A DNA stretch of 64,000 nucleotides from Panorpa germanica (GCA_963678705.1 OY783210.1:14261331-14325330), one strand, 5' to 3'. Counted from the first letter of the stretch, positions 1 through 14,700 are shown. Notes: generated by a model not told the origin, from the letters alone. Numbers and translations: made by a program.

Positions 1-1593
1 TGCATAAAAGTCAGACACGTGCAAAAATTTAAAATGTAATGAACCAATTCGTTAAATTTCAAAAAATCAAAAAGGAAATTGAGAAAATAAACCCTTGAAT
101 TGAGAAAAGATCACGTGTGAAAAGCCAGACGTTGCATTATGCTGGTTCATGTTGTGTCAGCTTTATCAATATTTTATACTTTCTTGTACCTCTTTATATA
201 TAAATTTAAACATTATAGTTATACATATAATTATTTTGCTGGCTAGTTTCACTGCTTTATTGGCATTACTATAAATATAAATTTCTTGTTATGATGATAA
301 AAACATTTAAATTTAATTGCTAATTCGTGAATAAAAAGCGTACACGAATTAATTACTTCTCTTGTTCCCATTTACTGTGCAAAGATTGTCACAAAATAAT
401 CGCAAAATACATTATTTTCTTGTAGTGTAAATTTTGCTCGTAAGTAGTGTTGCCACCTTGTCAGGCGCAATGATGTCCATAAGTTTTAGATTGTACACGT
501 GCTGCTATTAATGGGCTTGTGTACCATGGCTTAATTTCTATAAAACTGTAAAGTAGGTTACCAGAGCCTCAAATGTCCAATTTATTTTATTAACTCCTTA
601 TATTTTAGGAGATAATTAATACGCTGTTTATTCGAAAACTGAAACAGATAATTGAAAATAATTTTCAATGTTTAAGTCAGCAAGAAAAACTGCGTTAGAA
701 AACATATATCATACGTCAAAATAAAAAGGAGGAAAAGTATAGTCTTGATTTTCATAAAATTGAAGAAAAAAATTTCTAATTCAATAGTTAATAATGCAAA
801 TATATATGGTCAAATACGTGCCTACGAAGCCCAAAAAATCTATATTAAAAAAAAAATATATGGTCAAATGCTTATATCTGACATCTATTAAATAAATCAA
901 ACATTTAATGGTTTGGTTATTCAGTATCTTATATTGTGCCATCTGTTAAACAAATTATAAAGACCTATAGTTCATCTATTCCTTCATAGATGGAGTCAAC
1001 AAGAAGTAAGAGTGGTTGCACTTTATTAGGCGTTTTATTATTAATTTAATCTGCAAGAGAAAATAGAATTGACAATTTCGTAATAAAACATCACTTGATA
1101 ATATTGTTCTAATTGTTCGGCTAAAAATGATAAAATAGTGACAAAAATAAAAAAATTCATTGCGTTTAGGTCTTTATTTTACGCGTCAAAGATTGTTACA
1201 ATTTATAAATTAGCAATATTTTACAAATTGATTTTTTTCTTAATTATTTTCAATATTTACAATGTTAAATCCAAATTATTGCAAAAGCACTATCCCATTC
1301 ACTCAATTATACTTTCAAAAGATTAAATTCACTAATTAGAAAATAGTATTTTTATTACTGATCTTAATATATTATTTTTTTAAATTTCTATTTTTTCAAT
1401 CACATCTCATCAGTGCAATTTTAATTAATAGTACATAATTTCAATTATATATATATATTAGATTAAAAAATATTATTTAATAAAACCTATTCAGATTACG
1501 GATAAATAGTATTACTCGTATATTAAATAAATTCACTGAATTACTATAGAACGATATTTAAAATGTCTTTCGAATAATAGGACCACATATTAT
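1..1593. other. AT-rich intergenic DNA with a MITE remnant
   Basis: No supportable gene is visible. About 509-760 resembles one end of the GGGCTTGTGT-type MITE found elsewhere in this window (start of the element, then the 'taatttctataaaactgt' and 'ggttaccagagcctcaaatgtcc' segments), but the other terminus is missing. The short open frame at 1138-1326 is low-complexity and not credible as a gene. Confidence 0.6.
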
Positions 1594-3659
1594 TTACACA
1601 TCATCTGTTTGCTCCAAAACAGCTCCACTGTAAGCCAGATCCCAATAATGTTCCACTTTATGCTTTTGGAAAAATTCTCTCGCCATTTTCTCCATTGGAC
1701 ATACTTTAAATTTGATATCACCAAAAGTTCTATTTTTCGCAGTACCTTCCCATACCAATGTACATGAATTTGGTACATCATTACCATCCGCGTTTTTCAC
1801 CAAATCTTCGTCCCATTTTATACGATTCATCATTAAACGTTTAAATTTCTTTTGTTGTTTAGGGCCCCCTTCAACGACCACCACACAACAATCTCTGAAC
1901 ATCATAACAGCACCTGTCATGAAAAGCTGCTTTGCATTTGTTTCAACTTTAAATTTCTTACTGGCATTATCGTGCAAATCTCGAATTCTGTAAACAGAAA
2001 CATTCACTCCTAGAGATGTATCCTCCTTCAGTTTCCGTATTTTCTTGTCGCGACGTTGTTCATCAGTTAGACGACGAGCTGCGTTTGTCTCTTCGTGAAC
2101 TAAAATAAAATGATTCCCATGTAAAATTGTAATTGAAAATATTTGAATCTTTTTAACATTATGTAGTTTAAGTTGCACAAACCTTTCTGCCGCTTGGCCA
2201 TCTGTTCTCGAACATGAGCTTCTATTTTAGTAGGATCCTGTACTGCTTCAGTTCCCAAAACTCTCATTAGATTTGAAATTCGTAATTTTGGTTCTGGGGG
2301 TGCTTCCAATCCCAATCGAATTTTCTCTTGTTCCTCTTTCCATGCTTCACGACGATTTTGTCTGCGTAGTTTCTTTCTCTCCTTTTTCGTAAGAAACACT
2401 GGCATGTAAGTAGGCTTAGTGGACTCAGCTGAAACATAAATAAAGCTAATTAGCAATTTAGTTCATATCAAAGAATTTAAGTTTTATTATAGTAGGCAAT
2501 TCAATAAAATAATCATACTTGGCGGTCTCATTTGTGTAGGATGTTCTACGAGATTGCTAATTACGTTATCCCTAATTGCAATTTCACCATTAACAATGGT
2601 ATTAAAATCATCTACGAGTATTACAGAGTCCCACCACTCAATTTGGGGAATGTCATCTGACTGCAGCTCATTTTTAGGAGCAATAAGTGCCAACTTTGTT
2701 GCGCTAGATATTCCTGTCTTTCTAGCTATCTGCGATATTTCGTTTTGAAGTTTTTCCAGTTGTGCTTTCATACGAATTCTCTCACCAATTTGTTGAAATT
2801 TGCCAGGTTCATGAAACCTTAATGCTCGTTTTGTTCGTACTGCTGCTTTGGAACCAATTCGAAAATCAAAAAAGTGTGTATCTGATAAATCTTCAACAAC
2901 TTTATCGTTTAATTGTGCTTTGAATTCTTCGCGTTTCTTTGCTCTTATATTTGCTTTTAATGTCGGCGCTACGTGGGTAAGCTGAACAGCTTTTCCAGTA
3001 ATATCTACAGTATTTCCTTTATCGTCCAGGATTAATGGTTTTGGCTTATCACTTACTAAACTTGGAGCAACGATATGCATTCCCAAAATCCCAGTTGAAA
3101 ATTTGGACTGAATTTGAGCTTGCAGTTGTGCTATCTTCCTTGCGTTATCTGCATCTTCTCGTTTTAAAAGCCCTACCTGCGGTCCCAGCATAGGATTTTT
3201 TATCAATTGAGGAGGTGGAATTTTCCTTGATTCAGTTTGGGATATTTTTTTACGCTCTTCAATCTGTTTTTGTGCTGACGCCATCATCTCTTGAATTTTA
3301 GACGATGAATATTCCACAGGCGGTAGACTTTCCAATTTCTTACTATCAGACTTTTCATCCTTTCTAGATTTTTTTGAGTCGCGATCTCTATTGTCAGATT
3401 CATGAGTACGTTTTTTAGATTTTTGTGAATATTTTAAGTCATCAATTAAATCCTGTATTTTGTCCGCTAATTTAGATGCTTTTCTACTATCTAATACAGC
3501 AGATAATTTATCTGCGATCTTTCTTCTGTCGTAGCCATTCGTTAAACATTTCTCGATTGTATTTATCACAGAATCACTACTGGAGCCTACGACCTTATAT
3601 ACCGTTTTATCCAGTGATGGACGAATATCCTCTATGTCTCGACGAGATAAAGATGCCAT
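1594..3659 (-). CDS. PRPF3: PRPF3, U4/U6 small nuclear ribonucleoprotein Prp3
   Basis: Nuclear splicing factor of the U4/U6 and U4/U6.U5 tri-snRNP. Three exons: 3659-2519, 2428-2183 and 2099-1594, both introns phase 1 with GT-AG borders; 630 aa against 683 in human. The N-terminus (residues about 1-75, beginning [18 protein letters not shown]) is PWI-like, followed by a Lys/Asp-rich linker. The PRP3 domain follows ('[19 protein letters not shown]', '[18 protein letters not shown]', 'IEWWDSVIL') and continues through exon 2. The C-terminal DUF1115-type domain is in exon 3, with the family landmarks '[18 protein letters not shown]', 'RIKWDEDL', '[18 protein letters not shown]' and 'KVEHYWDLA'. 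The start is the first ATG of the conserved N-terminus. No break seen; the gene looks intact. Confidence 0.95.
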
Positions 3660-4522
3660 TCTTAAACAAATATAATCGACAGATAAAATATTTAGTACTC
3701 AAATATTACACTACCTGCATATAAGTCATAAATTTTTAATTAAGTTAAAGTAAATTTTAATGTAAACACAGAAAGTTTAAAAACTGATACGTCTGAATAT
3801 TGAGAATATATCTTGAAATAATTCAAGCAATAATAGCACTCAATTTAAAATGATAAAGACCCCAAAAATCAAAAACAATTTAAATTGTATTTTTAGGTTA
3901 GTTACAAATAGAAAATGCATTTTTAAATGGAATGAATACTAAAATTGTTATAAATAATATAATGAATCTTTAACATTTCGTTTATAATAACATAATATAA
4001 TAAATAATGAACTTTTTAATGTCTTAACTTACATACGTCTTTGAAACGTTCCAAATTTGTGAGGTTATGATACTAAATCATCAGTGGTAATAATTACCAA
4101 ATTATATTTGACACAATATCACTATAACAATATCTTAACATATAAAACTAATAGGAAACTACTTGTATTTTTAAATATTACTAATTAAAAAAAGGATTTA
4201 ATAATAAATTAAACAAAAATTACAGTAATCGCTTGATCTATCACTTCACTAACTAAAATGAAGTTTGGCGAAGTAACTAGTAACCAAACAATTTAGTAAC
4301 TAGAATATGCTAGTGCCTAAAATTACTAGAGGCGTACGCAAATTTTTCTAAAATAAAAAAAATCTTTAATAAAGATATTTTATTATTCCTTAAACTTAGA
4401 AAATATGTAATATTAATAACATAGCTTATAAAAACCTTTTGATAAACATTTACATTATTATATTTATCACTATAAAAAATACTATATAAAACTCTATTAT
4501 AATATAAAAAATTTCAAGTTTT
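3660..4522. other. Intergenic spacer between PRPF3 and DCLRE1A
   Basis: Very AT-rich. It should hold the PRPF3 promoter (right of 3659, minus-strand gene) and the DCLRE1A 3' end. No further gene or clear repeat recognised. Confidence 0.5.
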
Positions 4523-7500
4523 CTATATTTTTGGTATCAAATATTTATCTATTGTGTTAACAGTCTTCTCTGGTTTTCCTGCATCTTGAAGTAATCTGTT
4601 TAAATTTTGCTGATTACCAGCCGTTGCCAAAATCTTCTCCGGCCTTAAAAAACCAACAAAACTGCACAATTCGGTATAACTAGAATGTTCACTATATGGA
4701 ATTCCTAAAAATTGAATTTATTTTATATATTCGGCGAAAAAAAATCAAATTTCAGCTATTATTCAGCCTAATTATTAAGTAATAACTCACCAACAATCGT
4801 AATGTGACCTCTAATACTTGGTTTATGAAAATATTGCCATCCACTTGGTTTTAATGCCAATATTCTTTTAAAATGACCTTTAAACTTTCCGAGATATTCA
4901 CATAAATACTGTAAAATAAAAATTGAAATCAGTTAAATATTAATTTACTTTTTAATTAATTTAGGATCGTCCAGTTACTTCATTAGAAACATTTTCGAAA
5001 AACCTGAATTTGAGTCAAGTACACAATTTTATCATCTATCTGATGTAATAGTCAGATAATTTGTAAATGCAACCAAACAATTTAACTTGCTTAACATATT
5101 AACTTGTTTTCGTAGTTATCTCAAAACGCAATATTCTCAATTGGCTTACTAATGAACTAGACGATCGATATAATGGTTCATCAGTACCAGAACCACATCA
5201 ACAAACAATATATTTTATGTTTTACACACACTCATTGTTAGAAAATGAGTGTGAGTGAAACAAAAAATATGTAGCATGCTGGTGTAGCTCTGGTGGAAAA
5301 AGACTATGATCTAGAAATAATAGTATCTTACATCATAAGACAGATTTCCAAGTCCTAAAACATGTATCGAAGCTTTTAATGGATCCTCTTCCAGATATTG
5401 TATATAACTTGTATCTTCCAGAGCATGTAAATTTTTTCTTCTGGCCTTATCAACCCATACAGTCATATTAAATTTCTTGCAAAGTTCCACCCAAATTAGC
5501 TCCTTACCTAAAATAATTATCATTAAAAATAACAACATTTTATTATATATAAACATTTATAATGATTAAAAAAATAATTACCAATTGTATAAGCACCAAC
5601 AACAATTAGGTTTTGATGATTTTTGTTAAGATTGATCCATTCGGAGGTCTTTTTAACTGCCATTTCTATACTCTGACGTTGTGGAGGAAACTTATAACTT
5701 GGATTGCAATATCTGTAATATGATAAAAATATTAAGTATCTGCAGCTTTACAAACTGTGACTATCTGTCAAAGAATTGGGACTAGATATACTGCAAAATA
5801 ATTAAAAGAATATGTAAAGAGTAATCATATTAGTTTACCATGGCAAGATATAATGTTTATTTTTCACAAATGAAACTGTTAAAATGTTTATTAAACAGGC
5901 ACGGCAAATGCGCACTAAGTAATTAAAAATTGAATGTAGTAAGCAATGTCTAGACTACAATGTAGTATTGAATTAAAATTAAAACAGAAGCTGAAAGTGG
6001 GGCTTTAAAATAAATGTTGAAAATTAAAAGGTATAATGGAGTTGTTTCAAATAACACACTGTATCATGAGCGAACTCTTAGTTTATCAATACACATGTGT
6101 TGTGATTTGATTTGATTGTGATAAAAAAGCTTGCTAATACGAAATGAATGTAGTCTGTTCCAGTATGAGATCAGCCTAAAAGATAGTTTGAAAGAAGAAA
6201 CAATACACATGCAAAATATTGGTGTTCTATCATCCAGTTATCAGAATATTTATTCAAATATTGAATTTAAAAAACGATATTTATAATACATACGTCGTAT
6301 CCAAATGTAATGTATAAATTTTTGGTTGATTGCACAAGTAGCGATAAGACTGCATGCTTGCATCAGCTCTGAAATCTCCAGTATGCAGAATATTGCGACC
6401 ATCTTCAAGAGTAAATAAAAGCATTATTGACCCTGGACAACTGAAACAATTTTACAAGTACATAAAAACTGTTTTTGAATTAAAGTTTAAATATATATTT
6501 ATAAAGAAACTTACTGATTTGCTGGTAGAGCTGTTACATCTATTCCAAATAACTTTTTAGTTGTAAAAGGTTCAATTATGTTGATATAGCTTTTACTTGT
6601 TTTTATATTCAGCATCACTAAATTTGCTGTAAGAAAATATAAAACAATGAGATGTATATACCATTATAATTATTACTCTTGCATGATTTAAAAATGTATA
6701 CAATACCTGTGACTTGACTGCAATACAAAGGCTTATCAAATTTCTTAGTTAAGCCCATATAATGATCAGCATGATAATGTGTAAGAAAATAAATCTCAAC
6801 ATTATCTATTGCTCCGTAAGTAAAAGCATCAACTGCAAATGGTGTGTCCTCTATAAGCTTCTCCGGAGGACAAATTTTCTTCTGTTTGGGTTTGCTCGGG
6901 TCTCTTTTAATTCTAGTTTTCTTTTTTGTTTTAATCACTCTTTTTTTAATAGTTGTTAAACTATTATTTGGAAAATAAGTATTATTTGGTTTACATGAAT
7001 TATTTATGTTTTCAACAGATTTAACTCTAATTAAAGACACACTTGAGACAGAATCTAAAGAGTTTGTATCATCACAAGTGGAAGGCGCAGATGTGTAATT
7101 TAAATTTAAGTTACATTCTTTAGCTTTTTTAATAATATTATCTAACTTAGGTTTGCACTTAATGTCCCAATCAACTATTTCTATATCAGAATCACTGTCA
7201 TTATTTGTTTTGATTTCTGTTTGAGATGATTGATGTGAGATGTTTAAATCTGTTACAGACGGAGGAATGTTTTTTGTTCTAAAAAATGAAGCGATAGACG
7301 TTTGAGTTAAAGTTGTAATATTTACGGATTTATCTAAATTATCCCTATTTAATAAATTAACATTCAATTTACGACTCAAATTCAATTTTTGTGGTTTTTT
7401 GGTTACTTTTAAAATTTTACCTTTTGCCTTTGAATTTGTAGTTGTACATGAAATTTTCAAATTCTTTTTACATTTACATAATTGAATTCCATTATTTTCC

Positions 7501-9515
7501 AAATTAATCTGATTAGATGTATCTATAGTTACTGCTTGCCACCCGCTGGAAGTAACTTCTGCATTTAGGACGATGGTAGAGTCTGATGATCCAGCACCAT
7601 TCAAAATAAATTGTATATTTCCAGTTCCAGGCTCACAACTTTTGCAAGACTCTTGCGATAAATGTACAAATTCAAATTCATCCTTTTTTACAGATGATTT
7701 TTCATTTGTTTGATTTAGTTCGCTCGTACAAGTTATAAAGCTATCATTATGACTTGTATTAGCTAAATATGGCATTGTTTTAGTCATTTTCTGTGCTTCA
7801 ATTTGATATATAGCCTCTTCTTTTGAAGCTACTGATAACACGGGACAATCATTGGCAAAACTTGAACAACCTGGTTCCACATTTTTTGTTTCACAATCAA
7901 TAGTTTTAGAAGAACCACATTTATCAAATATAACTGTACTATTTTCTTCACTACCTATGCTATCTATTAATTCATTAGCACTATCACTAGCAGGTATACG
8001 TAAAATATCTTCAAACTCATAACTAGGATTTTTCTCTGATGGATTGTTGTTAGTTGTAGAAGAACTTGCACTGTTAGAACTGGAATGTTTACTAAACCAA
8101 TTTTCTAAATCGTCTAACTTCTCTGGTATATGAGTCATAACATTAACATTTAAGAAAGGTAATTTCTCTGCTGCCTGCTTTTGAATTTGACTTCTGGTAA
8201 TTCTGCGGTCTTCTTTATTTGTTTTAGTGTTGGATAAATAAGATTCTACAACTTCACCATTTTCTTTTTGTAATTTATTCGTAAGTTGTCTATTTTTAGA
8301 AAACAAATTTCGGGAAACTTTTTTTGATGAAGATATTTTTGTATCTCTGAAATGTAATTTCGATGGTGAATCATCAACATATTTATTAGTAGCTTTTTTC
8401 AAAGTGGTAGAAGTTGATATTTTATGCTGCGTTGTTCCACGATTTCGTTTGGAAGAAGAAAGAGTTAAATCTATAACTGCATCAATGTTATTTTTAATAA
8501 TTTTATTTTGCAAAGGCTTTTTACTTTCTGTGTTACTAGTTTCATATATATTTGATTTCATTCCATTTAGTCTATGTATATTTATTTCTTGAGTAGTATT
8601 ATCAAATACGTTTTTATTCTCTTGCATTTGATGATCTGCATTTACATTATATTTGCCCTTTGTTGTTTTGGATCGTGTGGCAATTTGCAATGACGGATTG
8701 TGATTATTACTCATTTGCCCTGTGGTTTTATTATTATTTGCTACATTTGTTTGCTTTGATTGATTGTGATTATCTGCATTTAGTTGCCGTGTTAATTCAG
8801 TTCGCAATTTCGATAATAAGGAATGCTTATTTTTCATAAAATGACTTACAACACTGCTGTAACATTTATCACCTTTCACACATTCTGGATAATTAATATT
8901 TGGTCCAGTACAATTACTTTCATGATCATTCGGTGGTTTAGGTAGCTGGCAATTTTTACAATACCTTAAATCTTGTGACATAAGGCTTTGGGAGTTATTC
9001 AATAAAATCTGTGATGATGCATTACAATCTGTCACATTTACAAAAAGTTCTGGAAGGTTTGAATAACTCTTTTCTGCATTACTGTTTTCATCTGATTCTA
9101 ATAAAGGAAATATACTAATTTTCTTTATTGGACTTATATCGCATTCTAAAGGAAGCCCCCTTTTCTAGAACACATACATATAGAAAGATAAAACAGATAA
9201 GATTTATTTATTAAAGTTAATGTTTACAAACCTGTGCTTGAGTACTGGTAAAAATACTGTTTCTCTCTGAATATTTTGTACTATTACCTTGCCGCTGAAA
9301 GAATCATTTTAATTTTAAACATAAATAGAAATTTTATACTTATATTTAATGTTTTTAAGGTTATGTTTTCACTAATATATAATTTGACTAACTTTTTTTA
9401 AAGAAAGTTGTAGTTTAGCTTTTTGAGTGCTTTGCGAAAGAGGATCAATTCTTTCAGTCCTAGGGCTTAGTAAAGATGGCACGTAATCATTTATATCATT
9501 TTCAAAATCTGTCAT
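4523..9515 (-). CDS. DCLRE1A: DNA cross-link repair 1A nuclease (SNM1A) with PBZ-like finger
   Basis: Nuclear 5'-3' exonuclease of the metallo-beta-lactamase/beta-CASP family acting in interstrand cross-link repair. Nine exons: 9515-9393, 9294-9232, 9164-6707, 6626-6515, 6440-6294, 5712-5582, 5507-5332, 4908-4791, 4704-4523; all phases agree and the total is 1,169 aa. Residues about 125-155 hold CxxCx8HxxxxC followed by C-x2-G-x2-C-Y-x5-H-x5-H, the spacing of a poly(ADP-ribose)-binding PBZ finger. The middle is long, Ser/Asn-rich and disordered, with a PIP-box-like QTSIASFF and an acidic SUMO-interaction-like DSDIEIVDWD. The catalytic part has HYHADH (about residue 857), HCPGSIMLLF, LHTGDFRA, TTYCNPSYKFPPQ and PYSEHSSYTEL, so the metal-binding His/Asp set is present. 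Start: first ATG (MTDFENDIND), matched by the paralogue's start. Confidence 0.93.
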
Positions 9516-11765
9516 TTTTGTTTAATTAAAATGAACTAAAATCAAATTGAATCAAATCACTTCATTCATTTATTTTTTAAATTATCACGAATTCTTATTA
9601 AGAAGCATGTTGTAAAATAATATACTTTTTAAATAAAATGAACTTTTCACTTTTATTTATACGGAAATTTAGATTTTTAAAATAAGTAGTAGAAACATTT
9701 TAAAAGAATAACAGAAATAAAAATTCGCCTTAATTCATTTCAATATGCAATGCCATCACACCAAATGCCATTCCCGCCTTCAAACTTGTTGCAACATGTT
9801 TAGGCGTCCATATTGGCACTAAACACAGTAGCGTAGTAATAAAATTACAAATCATTTGGGGCTTGAATATTTATTTTTCGTTGCATAATTACTTCGTAAA
9901 TATAACATTCTATATTTTTTTATTACTAGAGCTAGTTTGATAATAGAAAACATATGGATTTCTTAAATTTCGTGAAATATTTGATACGATGTTAAGTATA
10001 GTACTACTTTTAATTAAATTAAAAAAAATAGTAATAAAACGACATATAAATTTAAGAATATATAATAAGTATATTTTCAAGATATATTTAATATAATATC
10101 TACAAAAATTAATAAAATATATCATATTTAATGATAAAAAGTTAAATTCATCACATTATTTATTTAAAATAAACTCATAAAATATATTTATATTAAATAA
10201 AACTATTATATATTATAATTAGATTATATTTCTTTTTCTTCAGACATAATTTCGGCGTACTCGCACTTCAGGAGTAATGGGAAATATCTTTCAAAGATTT
10301 AATTTCTTCTGGAGATAACGAAAGTATATTTCTTTTTTGATTAATTTCAAAGGTACTTATCAAAGAATCAAACCATTTGGCTGATCTCACACTGAGACAG
10401 ACTATTTGCGACGGCGACAGACTTTATCAAGAGATGAACATTCTACTCGTGAAACTAATACAAGCGCATTTTATATAACTGTATCATTTACCCTTCTCAA
10501 CGAACCACATTGATATTATTTTATAACTTACAAATTAATATGCTTTAGCATTATCTAATTCCTATAATGATATAATTACATTTTTATCTATTGGATAAAT
10601 ATGAAAATAAAAAACAAATACGATATCGTATTACGCTGCATATGTAGCTTACGTAATAAAAAGATATAAATAAATAATTCTCAAATGATAATACCTTTAT
10701 ATTTATATATTTAATTAATAGAAATCTAGGGAATTTTGCATTTTTTCTCTCAATATATCACGTACATACTAACGTACTTATTACGTAAATGTACTTATAA
10801 GTACTACTATAAGTCTACTATAGTAGACTATTGAAGATATCTATTCACCGATACGGAAAGAAGTTTCATATACCTAGGCTGGCTGTTGCAGGCAGTGTTC
10901 CTGTGTTCTTTCAAAAATGACCTAAAACAAAAAATCCACCAACTTTATAACTTGATCTGGTACACACTAATGCGACTTCGACATGCGACATTCAACATTT
11001 ATTAATAATTCAGAACACTCATGTTTAAATAACGTCAACTTATATGAAATTAAATGCAAATATATCAATCAATCTTGCATGTCATATGTTGAACTCCCAC
11101 TAAGAACATTAGCACATGAAATAGACAAGATTAAGAAAAAAAATGTATGTAGTTATTATTCCTCTGATTTATGTGGTTTTATGAATTACCATCTCTTTTA
11201 TACAACAGAGTGCATGCCGGTATAAGTGATACATCAGTTACTACTTACATAAGTTTGTGCATCACATTAAGTTTTGATATTATGAACAATGTGAACAAAG
11301 AAAAATAAAATCCATCACTTATTATTATTAGTCAAAAGACGGTTGAAAATTAAGCGACAACACAGTAAATTCAAATCCTAAATAGATAGTTTTGTTCAAC
11401 TTTAATTAAGAGATAAAAAAAAACTCGTTCGAGTCCACAAATACATTATTTTTCTTTTCAATCTATTATGTGGAGATGTCCTTTCAGAACAGTTGTACAT
11501 TATAATAAAAAGGATTACCTGAAGATCTGTCCTGTGTTACTTTTGGAGGTTTCAGCTTCAAAATTGAATCGTATATTTTCAAAACTTCCGTCTTTCAGAA
11601 TATATAAAAGAATATCTCCTTAAATGTTCGTAGTACGTAAATGTTACATTATATTTACTGAGTATTAACTTTCTTTATTACATATAGAGCTGTAATTAGG
11701 CTTATCTTTATCTAAAGAGACCTCATCAATTGATATCATTCATACGATTTTTTCAGCACTGACTT
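9516..11765. other. AT-rich spacer with coding and repeat remnants
   Basis: Holds the DCLRE1A promoter side (next to 9515) and the 3' flank of the paralogue at 11766. About 11225-11400 resembles 30450-30600 (shared 'ttatgaac.a.gtgaacaaa' and flanks), suggesting a decayed repeat. 10268-10395 holds a short coding-like frame listed separately. The 80-aa frame at 10983-11225 shows no family feature. Confidence 0.5.
10268..10395 (-). pseudogene. Orphan coding-like remnant, unidentified
   Basis: On the minus strand an open frame of about 40 codons contains 'SAKWFDSLISTFEINQK' and 'ILSLSPEEIKSLKDISHYS' then a stop. Composition and codon use look like real protein rather than AT-rich noise, and an AG precedes it ('cgcaaatag'). 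I do not recognise the family and found no adjoining exon, so it may be a relict last exon or a processed fragment. Confidence 0.3.
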
Positions 11766-14700
11766 TCATCGATTTTTGTTGTTGTTACTTTCTTCATCAC
11801 TAAACGAAAACATTGTAAAATCTAGGTCTAAGCCACAGGCCTTAGCATCATTCACAATTCTCTCCATGTTAGGTTTACACTTGACATCCCAGTCTACAAT
11901 TTCCACATCAGAATCCACTTCAGCTACATTTTTTAATGCAACTTTATTAGTTATCTCTTTGCTACTATTAACACAAATTTTTAACTTTTCTTCCAAAGGT
12001 TCAGCATCACTTTGTTGAATAGATTTACCTTTACATTTTGAATCCTTAACCGTTAAATGTGCTTCCATATGTTTGTTGCATTTACATTGTTTTGAATTAT
12101 TTTTACTGACAACCAAATTCTTGGAACCTTCAACGGTAACGACTTTCCAACCTTTTTCATCCATTTCAGCATTGAAAGCTATTCTTCCAGACGTCCCATC
12201 TATAATAAGTTTCAGATTTCCAACGTCCTTACCATCATGGCAAGGTAATGTTGAATCCACAACTGATTTGTGACATTCTTCTGCTTCCGACATGCTGTAG
12301 TAGTCGCTGTTAGTTCTAAAAGATCTACTCTTTGTTTTAATAACATTGTTTGCTTTAGCGGGAATATGATTTTTAGAAGATGCTGCAATCCCAGGTTTGG
12401 TTTGAGTCTTAGATGTATCCACGGTTTTAACAATATCTTTCGGTAACAGTTGCTCAAAAATCGGAAAAGACTTTTCAAAATCATTGGAACCTTCTTCCAA
12501 GTCTTCTTTAGTATTTTTTGACTCTCCCAAAATGACTGTTTCAGCATAAACATCACAACTACTTTCATTATTTAAACATCCTTGCTTCTCTGGATTACAT
12601 TCAATATTTGATGGTGCTGCTTCCTTCTTTGCTTTTGGTACTGATTTATCCATCACATTCTGAGTGAAATCAGACAAAGAAATCCATCTATGCAAATAGA
12701 ATTCTTTGTCTGAAACTAATTTAGAATTGTTAGAATCGATAACATCTTTATTATTTTTAGTTGATTTTAAACGTTTTGGAGATGCTTCGTTTAAATCATT
12801 TTCAAGTGATCTTTTTGCATGTGCCTTAGATGTATTCTTATTGTTATTTAAAGAAACTTTTCTGCGTGAATTTGTTTTATTCTTAAGAGTCTTCCATTCT
12901 TTAGTTGCGGTATCCTTCTTTAGACGCAAAATTATTTTACCTTCTGGTGTCATTATTGGTGTAACAGAATTATTGATATGTTCGCTGTATTCAGAATGAG
13001 GTTCTTGATATATTGGGCAAAGTTCTTGAGGTTCTCGATTATTGTATTTCGCCGGTATTGTTCTTGCTGTGGTATTACCATTTTGGATGTCGTTATTAAC
13101 AACACTTTGCGCATTCGGAATAACTACAACTTTTGGCATAGCTATTTGTGTAGGTATATTAAATATATCTTCATTGTTTTCTAAATCTACAGGACTATCA
13201 GTTATATTATTAACATACTTTTGTGTTAATAAATCAAATATGCTATTACCATCATCACTGTCTTTTTCTAAACTTTGAAATACCTTCTCATCAGGAGATG
13301 TTAAGCATTTTAGACTATTTTCAGAATTTCTCGCAATCAAGGCTGTGTGCTTCTTTTTCAAATAATGATTTGGATTACCAGTATAACACCTGCTTCCTTT
13401 TTCGCATATCGGTGCGGTAGCTATTGGTCCCTTGCATTTATCCTCATGAGAACTTGTCGATGCTGGAAATTGACATTTTTTACAGATGCTAATATTTTGA
13501 GGATTTCTATAAACTATTTGTGATGCTGTTATATTTTGTTCCATGTTTCGTGACATTAAATGATTTTCAGATGTATTCACAAGATTGAGATTTTCATCAA
13601 TATTTGGTAAATCTGCTATATTTCTAATTTCCTCTTTCGTGCGTTCTCTTTTAGATCTAGCATGTTGAGTAAATGCAATGTGATATTCCTGGAACTTAAA
13701 AATATAATATTAGTATATACGATTTGTACGTAGTAATTATGTTTGTTAAATTTAATTTGGATTTAGGTTGAAGGATAGGGTGTGTTAAATTCCAGGACCT
13801 AACCACCTCGGCCATCCTAAGCACGCACATAAGTTTTCATATTATAATGTAAAATACAACGATAAATAAATTCGATTACTTATTATTTTCTAAAAACATT
13901 AATATGATCTAGTGAAGTTAAAAATATGGATAAGAATTAAGCGATAAAATGTTATCAGTTATGTCAATTATTATGGATATTTAAAAAAATAAAAACACTA
14001 AGCGCAAAATAAATTTAAAAAAATCCGCCTTAAGGAGGTACAATTTTCTTTTTCCAATAGTTTCATAAAAGATTTTTTTATATACACCTAGTTTTTGAAA
14101 GCCGTCACAATTTTTTTATGGTTTAAAGTTATATAATGTTGTGAAATTGAGCTAAAACTTATCATTTGTGTGGAAAATGCCTATTTTTAATCATGTATAA
14201 AAAGAAAACTATGAACCCTATGTCTCTAAAATTTTGAGACAGCATGTATTTTAACTATTTTTATCAACCCTCTAAATTTCATGGCGTTTTCATCATTTAC
14301 GTTAACGTCCTATACCTCCTTAAACATGACTTCACAATCCAATTCATTATATTATTATCTCTGATGTATAACCAACATACCGAACAATTAATAAGAGCGC
14401 GAAATGCTTAAATATAGCGCCAATTACAGCGTTACTGCCACTTGCAGAAAAAGAAAAGCAACTCAATGTATTTTGTGGCCGCAGCTTTTTTTACGTGCAT
14501 AATATTGCACTTTTAATCACTAATAGTATAGCTTAATTATAAAAAAAGTTAAGTAAATTAGTTTTTTAAGATGGTGGCACTCTTTTACTACCACCATTTA
14601 TTTTCAAAAATTCTGCCGAATAGGTGCCCCACCCAAAAAGCTCGTAGTTACGATTTACAACACTAATGTTATAAAAAACATACATACATACCTTTTTTAA

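Noticed and set aside
10983..11225. 80-aa plus-strand frame rich in cysteine
   Set aside because: Cysteines do not follow any family spacing and there is no signal peptide.
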